DNA of 32,480 bases from Anaerolineales bacterium. Lineage in GTDB: Bacteria; Chloroflexota; Anaerolineae; Anaerolineales; E44-bin32. The translations under genes were made by a program, and so were the position numbers. Shown here piece by piece: positions 24,057 to 32,295 of this stretch. A model generated the notes under the pieces. The model was not told the origin of the DNA, searched no databases, and was given only the letters and a program-made list of their open reading frames with translations. The stretch spans positions 1 through 32,480 of the forward strand of contig DAOWMX010000001.1 in the NCBI GenBank assembly GCA_030642885.1. The letters run 5' to 3'. Position 1 is the first letter of the stretch; every line of letters begins with the position of its first letter.

Positions 24057-25985
24057 TCAAACATCCAAATTACGGACTTCCTTCGCATGTGTTTGGATGA
24101 ATCTACGTCGCGGCGGCACGGCGGCGCCCATCAACATGTCAAACGTCCGATCTGCTGCCGCCGCATCTTCGACCGTTACTTGAAGCAGGATCCGATTAGC
24201 GGGATCCATCGTCGTATCCCAAAGTTGCTCCGGATTCATCTCGCCCAAGCCCTTATAGCGCGAGAGTGAAACACGATCTCCGTCTACGCCTATTTCCTTG
24301 ATAATCTGATCCTTTTCAGTTTCAGTGTACGCGTAATGGATCTTTTTCTTGTAACCAATACGATAAAGAGGCGGCTGGGCGACGAAGAGATGCCCGTCCT
24401 CAATCAGTTGATTCATATAGCGGAAGAAGAATGTCAGGAGCAGCGTGCGAATGTGGCTGCCATCCACATCTGCATCGGTCATAATAATGACCCGACCATA
24501 ACGCAAGCCCTCGAGGTTAAAAGTCTCACCGATGCTGGTTCCCAAAGCGGAAATCATCGCCTTGACCTCATTGTTGGAGAGGATCTTATCCAACCTGGCC
24601 CGCTCTGTGTTCAGGATCTTGCCCCGCAGCGGCAGGATGGCTTGGAAATGTCGATCCCGGCCCTGCTTCGCAGTACCACCCGCCGAATTGCCCTCTACGA
24701 TATAGAGTTCACACTTATTCGGGTCTCGTTCTGAGCAATCCGCCAGCTTCCCCGGAAGCGTCATGCTCTCCAGTACACTCTTACGGATAACCAGGTCTCG
24801 CGCTTTCTTTGCGGCATCTCTCGCCCTTGCGGATGTCAGACATTTCTGCACGATCACCTTGGCCGCTCTCGGATTCTCTTCCAGGAATTCATAGAAAGCC
24901 TCACCCAATACCTGCTGGACCTGGGTCTGGACCTCCGCGTTCATCAATTTCACCTTGGTCTGACTTTCAAACTGGGGATCACGATGTTTGATGCTAACGA
25001 TCGCCGTAAGCCCTTCGCGTGTATCATCACCGCTAAAATTGGGGTCCGTATCTTTCAGCAAGTTGTTCTTGCGAGAATAATCGTTGATCGTTCTCGTGAT
25101 TGCTGCCCGGAGCCCTGTCAGATGGGTGCCGCCGTCGACTGTATTGATCGTATTTGCGAAGGAATACACGGACTCAGCATACGCATCTGTATATTGAAGT
25201 GCGACTTCGATTCCAGTCCCGTCCGTTTCTTTCTCGACATGAACCACGGGGTGCAATACTCCCCTATTGTGATTAAGATAAGCGACGAAGGAGCTGATCC
25301 CGCCTTCGAAGAAGAATGTCATCTCTCGGCCGTCGCGCTCGTCGAGCAGATGAATGGCAACGCCCCGGGTGACAAACGCCATCTCTCTGAAGCGTTGAAT
25401 TAGACTCTCATAACGATACTCGAAGTCCCCCTTGAAAATTGTCCGATCAAACATGAACGTGGTTTTCGTGCCTGTCTCATTTTTCGAGACTTTTCCGATA
25501 GCCTTAACCGGGTCCATGGGAGCGCCGCGCTCGTAGCGTTGGAAGTAGATCTTGCCATCCCGCTTGACCTCCACTTCACACCACTCAGAAAGTGCGTTGA
25601 CAGCCGAGACGCCAACGCCGTGCAGCCCACCGGAGACCTTGTAGCCATCCCCGCCGAACTTGGCGCCGGCATGCAGTATGGTCATTACGATTTCGAGGGC
25701 GGATTTTTTCTGCTCTGGATGCTTATCGACAGGGATGCCGCGCCCATTGTCCTCCACAGATACACTGCAATCAGGATGGATCACGATATCAATGCGATCA
25801 CAGGCGCCAGCAAGCGCCTCGTCAATTGAGTTGTCAACGACTTCATATACCAGGTGATGAAGCGCTTTTATATCCGTGCCGCCAACATACATGCCCGGTC
25901 GGCGGCGGACAGCCTCTAAGCCCTCCAGAACCTGGATATCTTTTGCTGCATAGCTGCTTACTTTTTTTTGAGACCGCTTGGCCAC
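24057..25985 (-). CDS. gyrB: DNA gyrase subunit B
   Basis: ATPase subunit of the type IIA topoisomerase that introduces negative supercoils. The GHKL ATPase domain shows EVVDNSIDEALAG, VEDNGRGIPVD and VSGGLHGVGVSAVNALS. The transducer domain follows. The TOPRIM domain carries EGNSAGG, PLRGKILN and MTDADVDGSHI, and the C-terminus ends in RRRFIQTHAKEVRNLDV, as in GyrB. Length 642 is normal for the short form without the proteobacterial insert. The start is GTG (25983-25985) with AAGGAG 8 nt upstream. ParE cannot be fully excluded, but the C-terminal motif and general similarity favour GyrB. gyrA and dnaA are not adjacent. Confidence 0.95.
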   Translation of the reverse strand: MAKRSQKKVSSYAAKDIQVLEGLEAVRRRPGMYVGGTDIKALHHLVYEVVDNSIDEALAGACDRIDIVIHPDCSVSVEDNGRGIPVDKHPEQKKSALEIVMTILHAGAKFGGDGYKVSGGLHGVGVSAVNALSEWCEVEVKRDGKIYFQRYERGAPMDPVKAIGKVSKNETGTKTTFMFDRTIFKGDFEYRYESLIQRFREMAFVTRGVAIHLLDERDGREMTFFFEGGISSFVAYLNHNRGVLHPVVHVEKETDGTGIEVALQYTDAYAESVYSFANTINTVDGGTHLTGLRAAITRTINDYSRKNNLLKDTDPNFSGDDTREGLTAIVSIKHRDPQFESQTKVKLMNAEVQTQVQQVLGEAFYEFLEENPRAAKVIVQKCLTSARARDAAKKARDLVIRKSVLESMTLPGKLADCSERDPNKCELYIVEGNSAGGTAKQGRDRHFQAILPLRGKILNTERARLDKILSNNEVKAMISALGTSIGETFNLEGLRYGRVIIMTDADVDGSHIRTLLLTFFFRYMNQLIEDGHLFVAQPPLYRIGYKKKIHYAYTETEKDQIIKEIGVDGDRVSLSRYKGLGEMNPEQLWDTTMDPANRILLQVTVEDAAAADRTFDMLMGAAVPPRRRFIQTHAKEVRNLDV

Positions 25986-26007
25986 GTTGCGTTCTCCTTT
26001 ATCTATT

Positions 26008-26028
26008 CCCTGTTGCTAATCAACAGGG
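26008..26028 (-). promoter_or_regulatory. Leader hairpin of gyrB
   Basis: CCCTGTTG/CAACAGGG forms a perfect 8-bp stem with loop CTAAT, about 10 nt before the gyrB ribosome site. No T-tract follows on either strand, so it is more likely a leader structure than a terminator. A TATACT -10-like box lies upstream at 26055-26050 without a good -35. Confidence 0.5.
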
Positions 26029-26068
26029 TCGATTTACCGTTTCACTTCGAGTATAAAAAATGCTTTGC

Positions 26069-27124
26069 TCATTCGTCCGTAAGTTTAGGTTCTTCCTGAT
26101 TCAGCACATTTGTAATCCGCGCGAGTTGCCCCTCGAGCCAATCCCTTCGTCCCTGAAAGAACACATAACTTCCAGCAATCAACATTGTTGCAATAAAAGC
26201 ATGGCCCATGATGGCCAACGCGAATATCCAAGAGTCTTCTTGCGCTAAAGACCAGACCTGATAGGTAGATACCCACATGATGAGGAATGCAGTGAGCAGG
26301 TATCCGGTTGACCCAAAAAAATTAAAACGCACTACGCGGATACTTTGTTTAATCGCACTCCAGATTCCCAGGCGGTAGCGGATAATGCCATGGGGGGTAA
26401 ATGCTATGTAAACCCCGGCAACGAAAAGAACAGGCAAGGCGATATACGTTAGACCATTGATCCCAGCTGCGAGAATTCCAACCGTGAGGATAACTACCGT
26501 GAGGAGATACCCTCCTATCGCCAGAAACACTAATTTCATCCAATCCCGCCATAGATGGTCAAATACAGCTTCCGGGTCTGTCTGCTTTACCACCAATCGA
26601 TGAAAGATCGTACCTGCGCCGATCCCGGCCAGCGCCATAGTGCACCATATTAAGACAACAAACATCGGGTCGAGTATCTCCAACTGTGATGCCGGTCCTA
26701 GGGGTGTTAGCACAGGCATTCGACCCGCTACCAAACTTGGTATGCCCACGGATACGCTCGTGAGTAGGGCGAACAGAAAATTGAAAGGCATCCCCCCGGG
26801 AAGCGTGCTGAACGAAGCAAGAAGGTTGTACCTCTCACCTAATAGATTCAGCATTTCCGGGAAGAGAGCCAGCTGCTCCGTCATTCCAGGATCGGTGCCC
26901 GCCGGAATAGTCAACCCGGCTGCGGCAGCGTGAATCAGGGATGGCACCGTCAGGTGCGGGCCGAACCAGAGGAACAAATCCAAAAGCACGGGCGGTAAGA
27001 TTAAGAGCGGCTGAGCCGCTATTCTGTCAAACCCAGTCAACAACGCGGACAGTATGCTAATCGGCTTGGGTTCAACCTGATTATCAGATAGTTTCACGAA
27101 ATATGATTCTACCACAGCGGGCAT
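26069..27124 (-). CDS. Polytopic membrane protein, unknown function
   Basis: A 351-residue protein with about seven hydrophobic helices: near 35-57, 113-135, 153-173, 198-220, 224-245, 273-292 and 302-322. The N- and C-termini are polar, the latter acidic (NQEEPKLTDE). The general pattern, including GIWSAIKQSIRVVRFNF before a late helix, resembles membrane proteins annotated as glycerophosphoryl-diester-phosphodiesterase-type membrane domains, but I cannot assign a function. AGGA precedes the ATG. It lies upstream of gyrB on the same strand with an 83-bp gap and is divergent from the SAM hydrolase gene. Confidence 0.75.
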   Translation of the reverse strand: MPAVVESYFVKLSDNQVEPKPISILSALLTGFDRIAAQPLLILPPVLLDLFLWFGPHLTVPSLIHAAAAGLTIPAGTDPGMTEQLALFPEMLNLLGERYNLLASFSTLPGGMPFNFLFALLTSVSVGIPSLVAGRMPVLTPLGPASQLEILDPMFVVLIWCTMALAGIGAGTIFHRLVVKQTDPEAVFDHLWRDWMKLVFLAIGGYLLTVVILTVGILAAGINGLTYIALPVLFVAGVYIAFTPHGIIRYRLGIWSAIKQSIRVVRFNFFGSTGYLLTAFLIMWVSTYQVWSLAQEDSWIFALAIMGHAFIATMLIAGSYVFFQGRRDWLEGQLARITNVLNQEEPKLTDE

Positions 27125-27203
27125 TTTTTCCTACCTACCCACCGCTCTTCAACGCACACTTTTTCCACTTGATAATACCGACCCGAGGTGAATTTCTGCT
27201 TGG

Positions 27204-27232
27204 TTGACCCGCATTTTTATATCCATTAGAAT
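27204..27232 (+). promoter_or_regulatory. Promoter of the SAM hydrolase-murA unit
   Basis: TTGACC (27204-27209), 17-bp spacer, TAGAAT (27227-27232), each 5/6 to consensus. It is 17 bp before the ATG at 27250. Confidence 0.7.
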
Positions 27233-27249
27233 CGCTCCATAAGGTTTGA

Positions 27250-28092
27250 ATGTTGACCAAGCACATAGCGATCCTCACAGACTTCGGCATGGATGACACC
27301 TACCTGGGGATGATGAAGGCGGCTATTGCCGGCATCTCTCCGGCGGCGCGCATCATCGACCTTACCCATGCAATTCCCGCCGGCAATGTCCAGCGTGCCG
27401 CCTTCGAAGTTTGGCGTGTACGACCCTACCTCCCACCCGGAACCATTCTCCTTGCGGTCGTTGACCCCGGTGTCGGAACTAAAAGGCGAGCGATAGCACT
27501 AAAGCTGCCTGGCCTGGTTTGCGTCGGTCCGGATAATGGCCTCTTCAGCTTCTTGCTCTATTCGACAGATAAGTACACGGCGGCGGAATTAGTGAACCCT
27601 CGTTATCAGCTGCTAGATATCAGCCATACATTTCACGGGAGAGACATCTTCGCCCCTGCGGCAGCCTATCTGGCACAAGATATTCCACTCGAGGACTTCG
27701 GTCCGATAACTCAAGAGCTCATTCGCATACCTGATCCGCTTCTAAGGGATTTGGGGGCGGGATCCATCCAGGGCGAGATCATGCACAGCGACCTTTTTGG
27801 CAACCTGATTACGAGCATTGGGAAGTTCGACAATACGGACGATGGCCTTTCCCTCAAGCCCTGGATCCCATCGTTTTCAGCACGCACTCTCATCGCCCAA
27901 GAATACGAGGTGCTTCTCCCTCAGGGGAATGTAGTACCATTGGGTCGAACTTTCGGCGACGCCCAGAAGGGCGAGGCGCTGGCCTATATTGGGAGTTCAA
28001 GCTTGCTCGAAATCGCGATTAATGGCGGTGACGCAGCGAAGACGCTCAACCTCACCCCGAGTGACGAGATTATCTTCAAAGTAAAAGGATGA
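27250..28092 (+). CDS. S-adenosyl-L-methionine hydrolase (adenosine-forming), DUF62 family
   Basis: SAM hydroxide adenosyltransferase, splitting SAM with water into adenosine and methionine. It is related to fluorinase and chlorinase. Family signatures run in order: ILTDFGMDDTYLG at the N-terminus, VVDPGVG near 73-79, VGPDNGLFS near 94, ISHTFHGRDIFAPAAAYLA near 127, SDLFGNLIT near 180, and the C-terminal SSSLLEIAINGG near 250. The 280-residue length is typical. It leads a two-gene unit with murA, starting only 3 bp before it. The halogenase-specific insertion loop was not seen, so hydrolase rather than halogenase is expected. The physiological role of the family is still uncertain. Confidence 0.92.
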   Translation: MLTKHIAILTDFGMDDTYLGMMKAAIAGISPAARIIDLTHAIPAGNVQRAAFEVWRVRPYLPPGTILLAVVDPGVGTKRRAIALKLPGLVCVGPDNGLFSFLLYSTDKYTAAELVNPRYQLLDISHTFHGRDIFAPAAAYLAQDIPLEDFGPITQELIRIPDPLLRDLGAGSIQGEIMHSDLFGNLITSIGKFDNTDDGLSLKPWIPSFSARTLIAQEYEVLLPQGNVVPLGRTFGDAQKGEALAYIGSSSLLEIAINGGDAAKTLNLTPSDEIIFKVKG

Positions 28093-28095
28093 AAC

Positions 28096-29382
28096 ATGCC
28101 CGCATTTCTCATTGAAGGTGGATATCCACTTAAAGGGGAAGTTACTCCCTCTGGCAACAAGAACGCCGCGCTGCCGCTGCTGGCCGCGTGCCTTCTCACC
28201 GATGAACCCGTGGTCTTGCACAACGTCCCACAAATCGGTGATGTACATGTGATGAGACAGCTGCTCGAGACTATGGGCGTGAAGGTCGATGACCTTAAGC
28301 CCCACAGCTGGCGCGTGCACGCTGAGGATATTCAAGATTGTGATCTCAACCCGGATTTAGCCAGGCAAATTCGCGCTTCGGTACTACTTGCCGGACCTAT
28401 GCTAAGTCGAAAGGGAGGGATTGTTCTACCGCCGCCAGGTGGCGATGTCATCGGACGCCGTCGTGTGGACACACACTTCATGGCTCTTAAACGTCTAGGT
28501 GCTGAAATCAAATATGGCGAAAAAGAATTCTCCATGCGCGCGCCCCAGGGATTATCGGGCACGAAGATCCTCCTTGACGAAGCCAGCGTCACTGCAACAG
28601 AGAATGCGATCATGGCCGCCGTTGTCGCTTCCGGCGAATCGACGATATTGAATGCTGCCTCCGAACCCCATGTTCAGGAGCTTTGTGTCTTCCTGAATCA
28701 ACTGGGAGCGAATATCGAAAACATTGGCTCTAACTCTCTGAAGATCTCCGGCGTGGAGAAGCTGCATGGAGGAGAGCACACAATCGGTCCAGATTACCTT
28801 GAAGTGATGAGCTTGATAGGCGCTGCTGTAATAACAGGCGGCGAGATCACGATCCGAGATGCCGCCCCGGAATATTTATCCATGGCCCGCCTTGTTTTCA
28901 ATAAGCTAGGCGTTGATTGGGAAATCGATGGACATGACATATTCGTCCCTGTCGATCAGAAGATGAAAGTGGAGTTCGATATCGGCGAGAAAATTCCTCA
29001 GATTAGCGTGATGCCATGGCCGGCGTTCCCGACCGACCTTATGAGCATTGCCATCGTTGTCGCTACGCAATGTAAGGGCACTGTGCTTTTCCACGATTGG
29101 ATGTATGAGACTCGAATGTTCTTCATTGACAAACTCGTATCGATGGGAGCAAACATCATCCTTTGTGATCCGCACCGCTCAATCGTCCAAGGCCCCAGCC
29201 AGCTTTTCGGTGAGCCGCTTGAAAGTCCGGATATTCGTGCCGGGCTTGCGCTCACATTAGCAGCACTCTCCGCGGAGGGGACATCTCGTATCAGGAACAT
29301 CAACCAAATCGACCGTGGCTACGAGCGAATTGACGAGAAACTTCAGAGTCTAGGAGCACACATCCAACGCCAGGAAGATTAA
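28096..29382 (+). CDS. murA: UDP-N-acetylglucosamine 1-carboxyvinyltransferase (MurA), Asp at the fosfomycin-target position
   Basis: First committed step of peptidoglycan synthesis: enolpyruvyl transfer from PEP to UDP-GlcNAc. Motifs include SGNKNAALPLLAA with K22/N23, AGPMLSRKGG near 99, TATENAIMAA near 164, FPTDLMS with the catalytic Asp near 310, and the C-terminal IDRGYERIDEKLQSLGA. The active-site loop reads PPPGGDVIG with D117, where most MurA have Cys (E. coli C115). Asp at this position is known from Mycobacterium and Chlamydia and confers natural fosfomycin insensitivity while preserving activity. The 428-residue length is typical. Translation likely depends on AAAGGATGA, which overlaps the stop of the SAM hydrolase gene. 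Confidence 0.96.
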   Translation: MPAFLIEGGYPLKGEVTPSGNKNAALPLLAACLLTDEPVVLHNVPQIGDVHVMRQLLETMGVKVDDLKPHSWRVHAEDIQDCDLNPDLARQIRASVLLAGPMLSRKGGIVLPPPGGDVIGRRRVDTHFMALKRLGAEIKYGEKEFSMRAPQGLSGTKILLDEASVTATENAIMAAVVASGESTILNAASEPHVQELCVFLNQLGANIENIGSNSLKISGVEKLHGGEHTIGPDYLEVMSLIGAAVITGGEITIRDAAPEYLSMARLVFNKLGVDWEIDGHDIFVPVDQKMKVEFDIGEKIPQISVMPWPAFPTDLMSIAIVVATQCKGTVLFHDWMYETRMFFIDKLVSMGANIILCDPHRSIVQGPSQLFGEPLESPDIRAGLALTLAALSAEGTSRIRNINQIDRGYERIDEKLQSLGAHIQRQED

Positions 29383-29882
29383 TCGGGAGAGCAAAAAAGT
29401 TGCTTTAAACCTGTGCCTGGAAATCCTCCGGGATTCTGTTAGCTTGTTCGAACCCGCTGGATCCTTCTCGGCGGTGATCGATTGCCAGGCTATCCTAAGG
29501 GATGCCTGCTTGTGGGCGCCACCCTCTGCGAATGGCGGGCTCCGATACCCCCCGATTTTCATTGTCTCGACTCTCGGTCCAGTGCTGATCGTTGATGTCC
29601 CCTAAGAAGACCTACATCAATTTTCTAAACCTTCTATAGGACCTCCCAAGACAATCTGTTGCGCAGCGTGCGTCATTCTTTTACAAAGACGTATCCGGCA
29701 GCTTTTTTCGTTCGGTGTGTCTGCATCACTCTATAGACCTGGCGAATACCTGAGCGAGTGTTCCTGTCGTCTTTTTCCCAACGATTTACCGTCCATCGGT
29801 TCAAACTCCTCCTTCTATTACGATCCTTTAATCGATAGACTCGTGCGTATACCCTCAAGGTTAACTCAATAGCTGAACGGTT
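29383..29882. other. 500-bp region without a convincing gene
   Basis: Just after murA there are weak hairpins (AGCAA/TTGCT at 29390-29404 followed by TTTAAA; AATCC/GGATT just beyond) that might end that transcript. On the minus strand a TTG-started 61-residue basic frame (29673-29858) and a 21-residue frame (29731-29796, with GGAGGAG 9 nt upstream) overlap in different frames. Neither is supported well enough to be called a gene. No tRNA, repeat or mobile element was recognised. Confidence 0.4.
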
Positions 29883-29918
29883 TTGAGACGACGTTATCGC
29901 AGCTCAAAAACATGTTTC

Positions 29919-29940
29919 TCACCCATTGTCACCCATTGTC
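29919..29940 (+). repeat. Tandem direct repeat next to the lacI-type promoter
   Basis: Two adjacent copies of ACCCATTGTC (29921-29930 and 29931-29940), with the preceding TC also repeated, end exactly at the -35 element of the promoter that follows. It may be an activator site or replication slippage. Confidence 0.6.
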
Positions 29941-29985
29941 TTGACGGCGAGATAGAAGTGGGTTATACTTTGCACACGTGTGCAA
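29941..29985 (+). promoter_or_regulatory. Promoter and palindromic LacI-type operator
   Basis: TTGACG (29941-29946), 17-bp spacer and TATACT (29964-29969) form a strong promoter. Immediately downstream TTGCACACGTGTGCAA (29970-29985) is a perfect 16-bp palindrome with a central CG, the typical shape of LacI/PurR-family operators, placed over the transcription start. Autoregulation by the gene that follows is the natural reading. Confidence 0.85.
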
Positions 29986-30020
29986 TAAATCGCCTGTACA
30001 GCGCCTTCCGGGTTCTAGCG

Positions 30021-31031
30021 ATGGATAGAGTTTCCATTAAAGATATTGCAAAAGCGGCTGGTGTCTCTCATTCCACGGTTTCCCGCGCCCTGCGCGAAAG
30101 CCCTCTGGTGAATGCTCACACAAAAGAACGAATCCAAGAGATGGCCCGCGAAATGGGCTACTCCCCAGACGCTCAGGCTCGCAGCCTGGTCACTGGTCGC
30201 AGTTACACGGTCGGCGTGGTGGTCACCACCATCGCCGACCCTTTTGTCGCTGAGGTGGTGCAGGGAATGGAGAGCACCGCCCATGATCATGGCTACACAG
30301 TCATCCTGTCCTGTTCCGATTCCGAACCGGAGCGCGAGATCGCGGCCGTCGAGATGCTGCGCGCCAAGCGGGTGGATGGTGTCATCGTCACCTCATCGCG
30401 CATCGGCGCTCTTTATCTGGACCACGTGGAGGGCATTGGCGCCCCTGTGGTACTCCTCAACAACCACAATGAGCAAAGCGGCCACTATACGTACACCGTA
30501 ACGGTAGATAATCGTCACGGCAGTCTTTTGGCGACAGATCATCTCATTAATCAAGGCCACATTCGGATTGCTTATATCACCGGACCAGCGAACCACAGCT
30601 CTGACACAGAACGCATGGCCGGATATCGCCAGGCGTTGAGTGAACATAGCCTTCCCTACGATCCAACGCTTGTCGTGCCCGGCGATGGAAAACCGGTGGG
30701 TGGGATGCGGGCGCTGCAAGCGCTTATAGCGAGCGCCCAACCACCGAGCGCAGTTTTTTGCTACAACGACATGACCGCCATTGGCTTGCTGCGCGCGGCT
30801 CGAGAAGCCGGTATTGACATTCCCGGAGATCTGGCGGTGATCGGATTTGACGACATTCCCCTTGCTTCATTCGTCTGCCCACCATTGAGCACCATAAGCC
30901 AACCCAAAAACGAGATGGGACGGTTGGCGATGGAAATGGTTCTGACACTGGCGGAGTCATACGACGCTGTACGTCCGGAGTATTCCGATATCGTGGTCAA
31001 GGGCAAGTTGGAGATACGAGAATCAACGTAA
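30021..31031 (+). CDS. LacI-family transcriptional regulator
   Basis: Sugar-responsive DNA-binding regulator. The N-terminal helix-turn-helix VSIKDIAKAAGVSHSTVSRA (residues 4-23) and hinge region are followed by a periplasmic-binding-like effector domain with YTVGVVVTTIADPFVAEVV near 62, DGVIVTSSR near 124, NRHGSLLATDHLINQGH near 160, and IGFDDIPLASFVCPPLSTI near 274. I start at the ATG at 30021 (336 aa), which places the HTH at the N-terminus as usual. The frame extends upstream to 29883, but that would cover the promoter and operator. The gene precedes an inositol-dehydrogenase-like gene, so a polyol or inositol effector is likely (inference). Confidence 0.93.
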   Translation: MDRVSIKDIAKAAGVSHSTVSRALRESPLVNAHTKERIQEMAREMGYSPDAQARSLVTGRSYTVGVVVTTIADPFVAEVVQGMESTAHDHGYTVILSCSDSEPEREIAAVEMLRAKRVDGVIVTSSRIGALYLDHVEGIGAPVVLLNNHNEQSGHYTYTVTVDNRHGSLLATDHLINQGHIRIAYITGPANHSSDTERMAGYRQALSEHSLPYDPTLVVPGDGKPVGGMRALQALIASAQPPSAVFCYNDMTAIGLLRAAREAGIDIPGDLAVIGFDDIPLASFVCPPLSTISQPKNEMGRLAMEMVLTLAESYDAVRPEYSDIVVKGKLEIREST

Positions 31032-31086
31032 AAGAGTGAGGATATCTCGTTTTTTTTAATCGCGGCAGTGGAGAAATGAGCTGCAA

Positions 31087-32109
31087 ATGACAAAAGCTAT
31101 CCAAATCGGTCTCATCGGTGCCGGCAGGATTGGGCGGGTACACACTGAGACGGTCGCCAACTGCATCCCAGATGCGAACATCCTTGCAGTGGCGGACGTC
31201 TTGGAGAAAGCGGCTAAGAAGTGCGCTGCCGATTTCAGAATCCCCTCGTTTTATAAAGACCATCGCCAAATCTTGGAGAACTCGGAAATTGAGGCTGTGC
31301 TTATCTGCTCGAGCACCGACACCCACGCCCAGTTCATTGAAGAAGCGGCCGAAGCCGGGAAGCACATTTTCTGCGAAAAGCCGATCGATCACGACTTGCA
31401 GAAGATTGACCACGCCCTGGAGGCGGTCGAAAAAGCCGGCGTGAAACTCCAGATCGGCTTTAATCGGCGCTTTGATCCAAGCTTCAAGCGAGTCCGTGAT
31501 GCAGTTTCAGCCGGCGAAATCGGCACGCCGCACCTTGTGCGCATCACCAGTCGCGACCCCGAACCGCCTCCGCTTGATTACATCAAGATCTCTGGTGGTA
31601 TTTTCCTGGACATGACCATCCATGATTTCGACATGGCGCGTTACCTGATCGGCAGTGAGGTGGACGAAGTTTATGCGACCGGAGGCGTGATGGTCGATCC
31701 GGCAATTGGCGAGGCGGGTGATATCGATACGGCAGTCATCGTTCTGCGCTATGCAAACGGAGCTATCGGGGTCATCGACAACAGCCGCAAGGCAATTTAT
31801 GGCTACGATCAGCGTGTGGAGGTCTTCGGATCAGGCGGGGGCATCGTGGTTTCCAACCAAACCCCTGATCTGGCTGTGCTCAGCGACGCTGATGGCGTCC
31901 ATGCCTCCAAACCGCTCCATTTCTTCATTGAACGCTACACGGAGTCTTATGTTGCGGAGCTGCAGGAATTCATCGACAGCGTGAGGGAAGACAAGACCCC
32001 ATCGGTAACTGGCTTGGATGGCCGTATCCCTGTGGTCATGGGGTTAGCAGCTTGGAAATCATACCGCGAGAATCGCCCGGTCAAGCTTAACGAAATCACG
32101 TCGAATTGA
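31087..32109 (+). CDS. iolG: Gfo/Idh/MocA oxidoreductase, inositol 2-dehydrogenase-like
   Basis: NAD(P)-dependent sugar/polyol dehydrogenase, most like myo-inositol 2-dehydrogenase. A Rossmann fold opens with IGLIGAGRIGRVH. ICSSTDTHAQFI and the catalytic-lysine motif CEKPID lie near 90-102. GFNRRFDPSF is near 127, and DMTIHDFDMARYLIG near 175 holds the conserved Asp/His pair. The C-terminal half is the usual beta-sheet domain. Its 340 residues match IolG. It lies 55 bp after the lacI-type gene, probably in the same transcript. No other inositol gene is complete in the window, so scyllo-inositol or another sugar substrate remains possible. Confidence 0.88.
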   Translation: MTKAIQIGLIGAGRIGRVHTETVANCIPDANILAVADVLEKAAKKCAADFRIPSFYKDHRQILENSEIEAVLICSSTDTHAQFIEEAAEAGKHIFCEKPIDHDLQKIDHALEAVEKAGVKLQIGFNRRFDPSFKRVRDAVSAGEIGTPHLVRITSRDPEPPPLDYIKISGGIFLDMTIHDFDMARYLIGSEVDEVYATGGVMVDPAIGEAGDIDTAVIVLRYANGAIGVIDNSRKAIYGYDQRVEVFGSGGGIVVSNQTPDLAVLSDADGVHASKPLHFFIERYTESYVAELQEFIDSVREDKTPSVTGLDGRIPVVMGLAAWKSYRENRPVKLNEITSN

Positions 32110-32295
32110 GGGCAAGCCGAATGCCCCTAATCTCGCGGTAAAGAGGTGACCGGGTACACATAACTCGATGGGGCTTTGAAGAACGGAATGCACCTAATCA
32201 ATAGGAAGTAATGATTTGGGATCGAGGCTGAAATACCCCCCCCCAAGTTGGAGAGGCAGGTTTTACAGCAGAACAGGAAAACAAGGAGTAAGTAT

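Noticed and set aside
29428..29460. T-arm-like GTTCGAACCC suggesting a tRNA
   Set aside because: The flanking bases do not form a T-stem, and no acceptor or anticodon arm is present on either strand.
31032..31070. Terminator between the lacI-type and iolG genes (eight-T run)
   Set aside because: Only a 3-bp stem (GAG/CTC) precedes the T-run, so it is too weak to call. The two genes may be co-transcribed.
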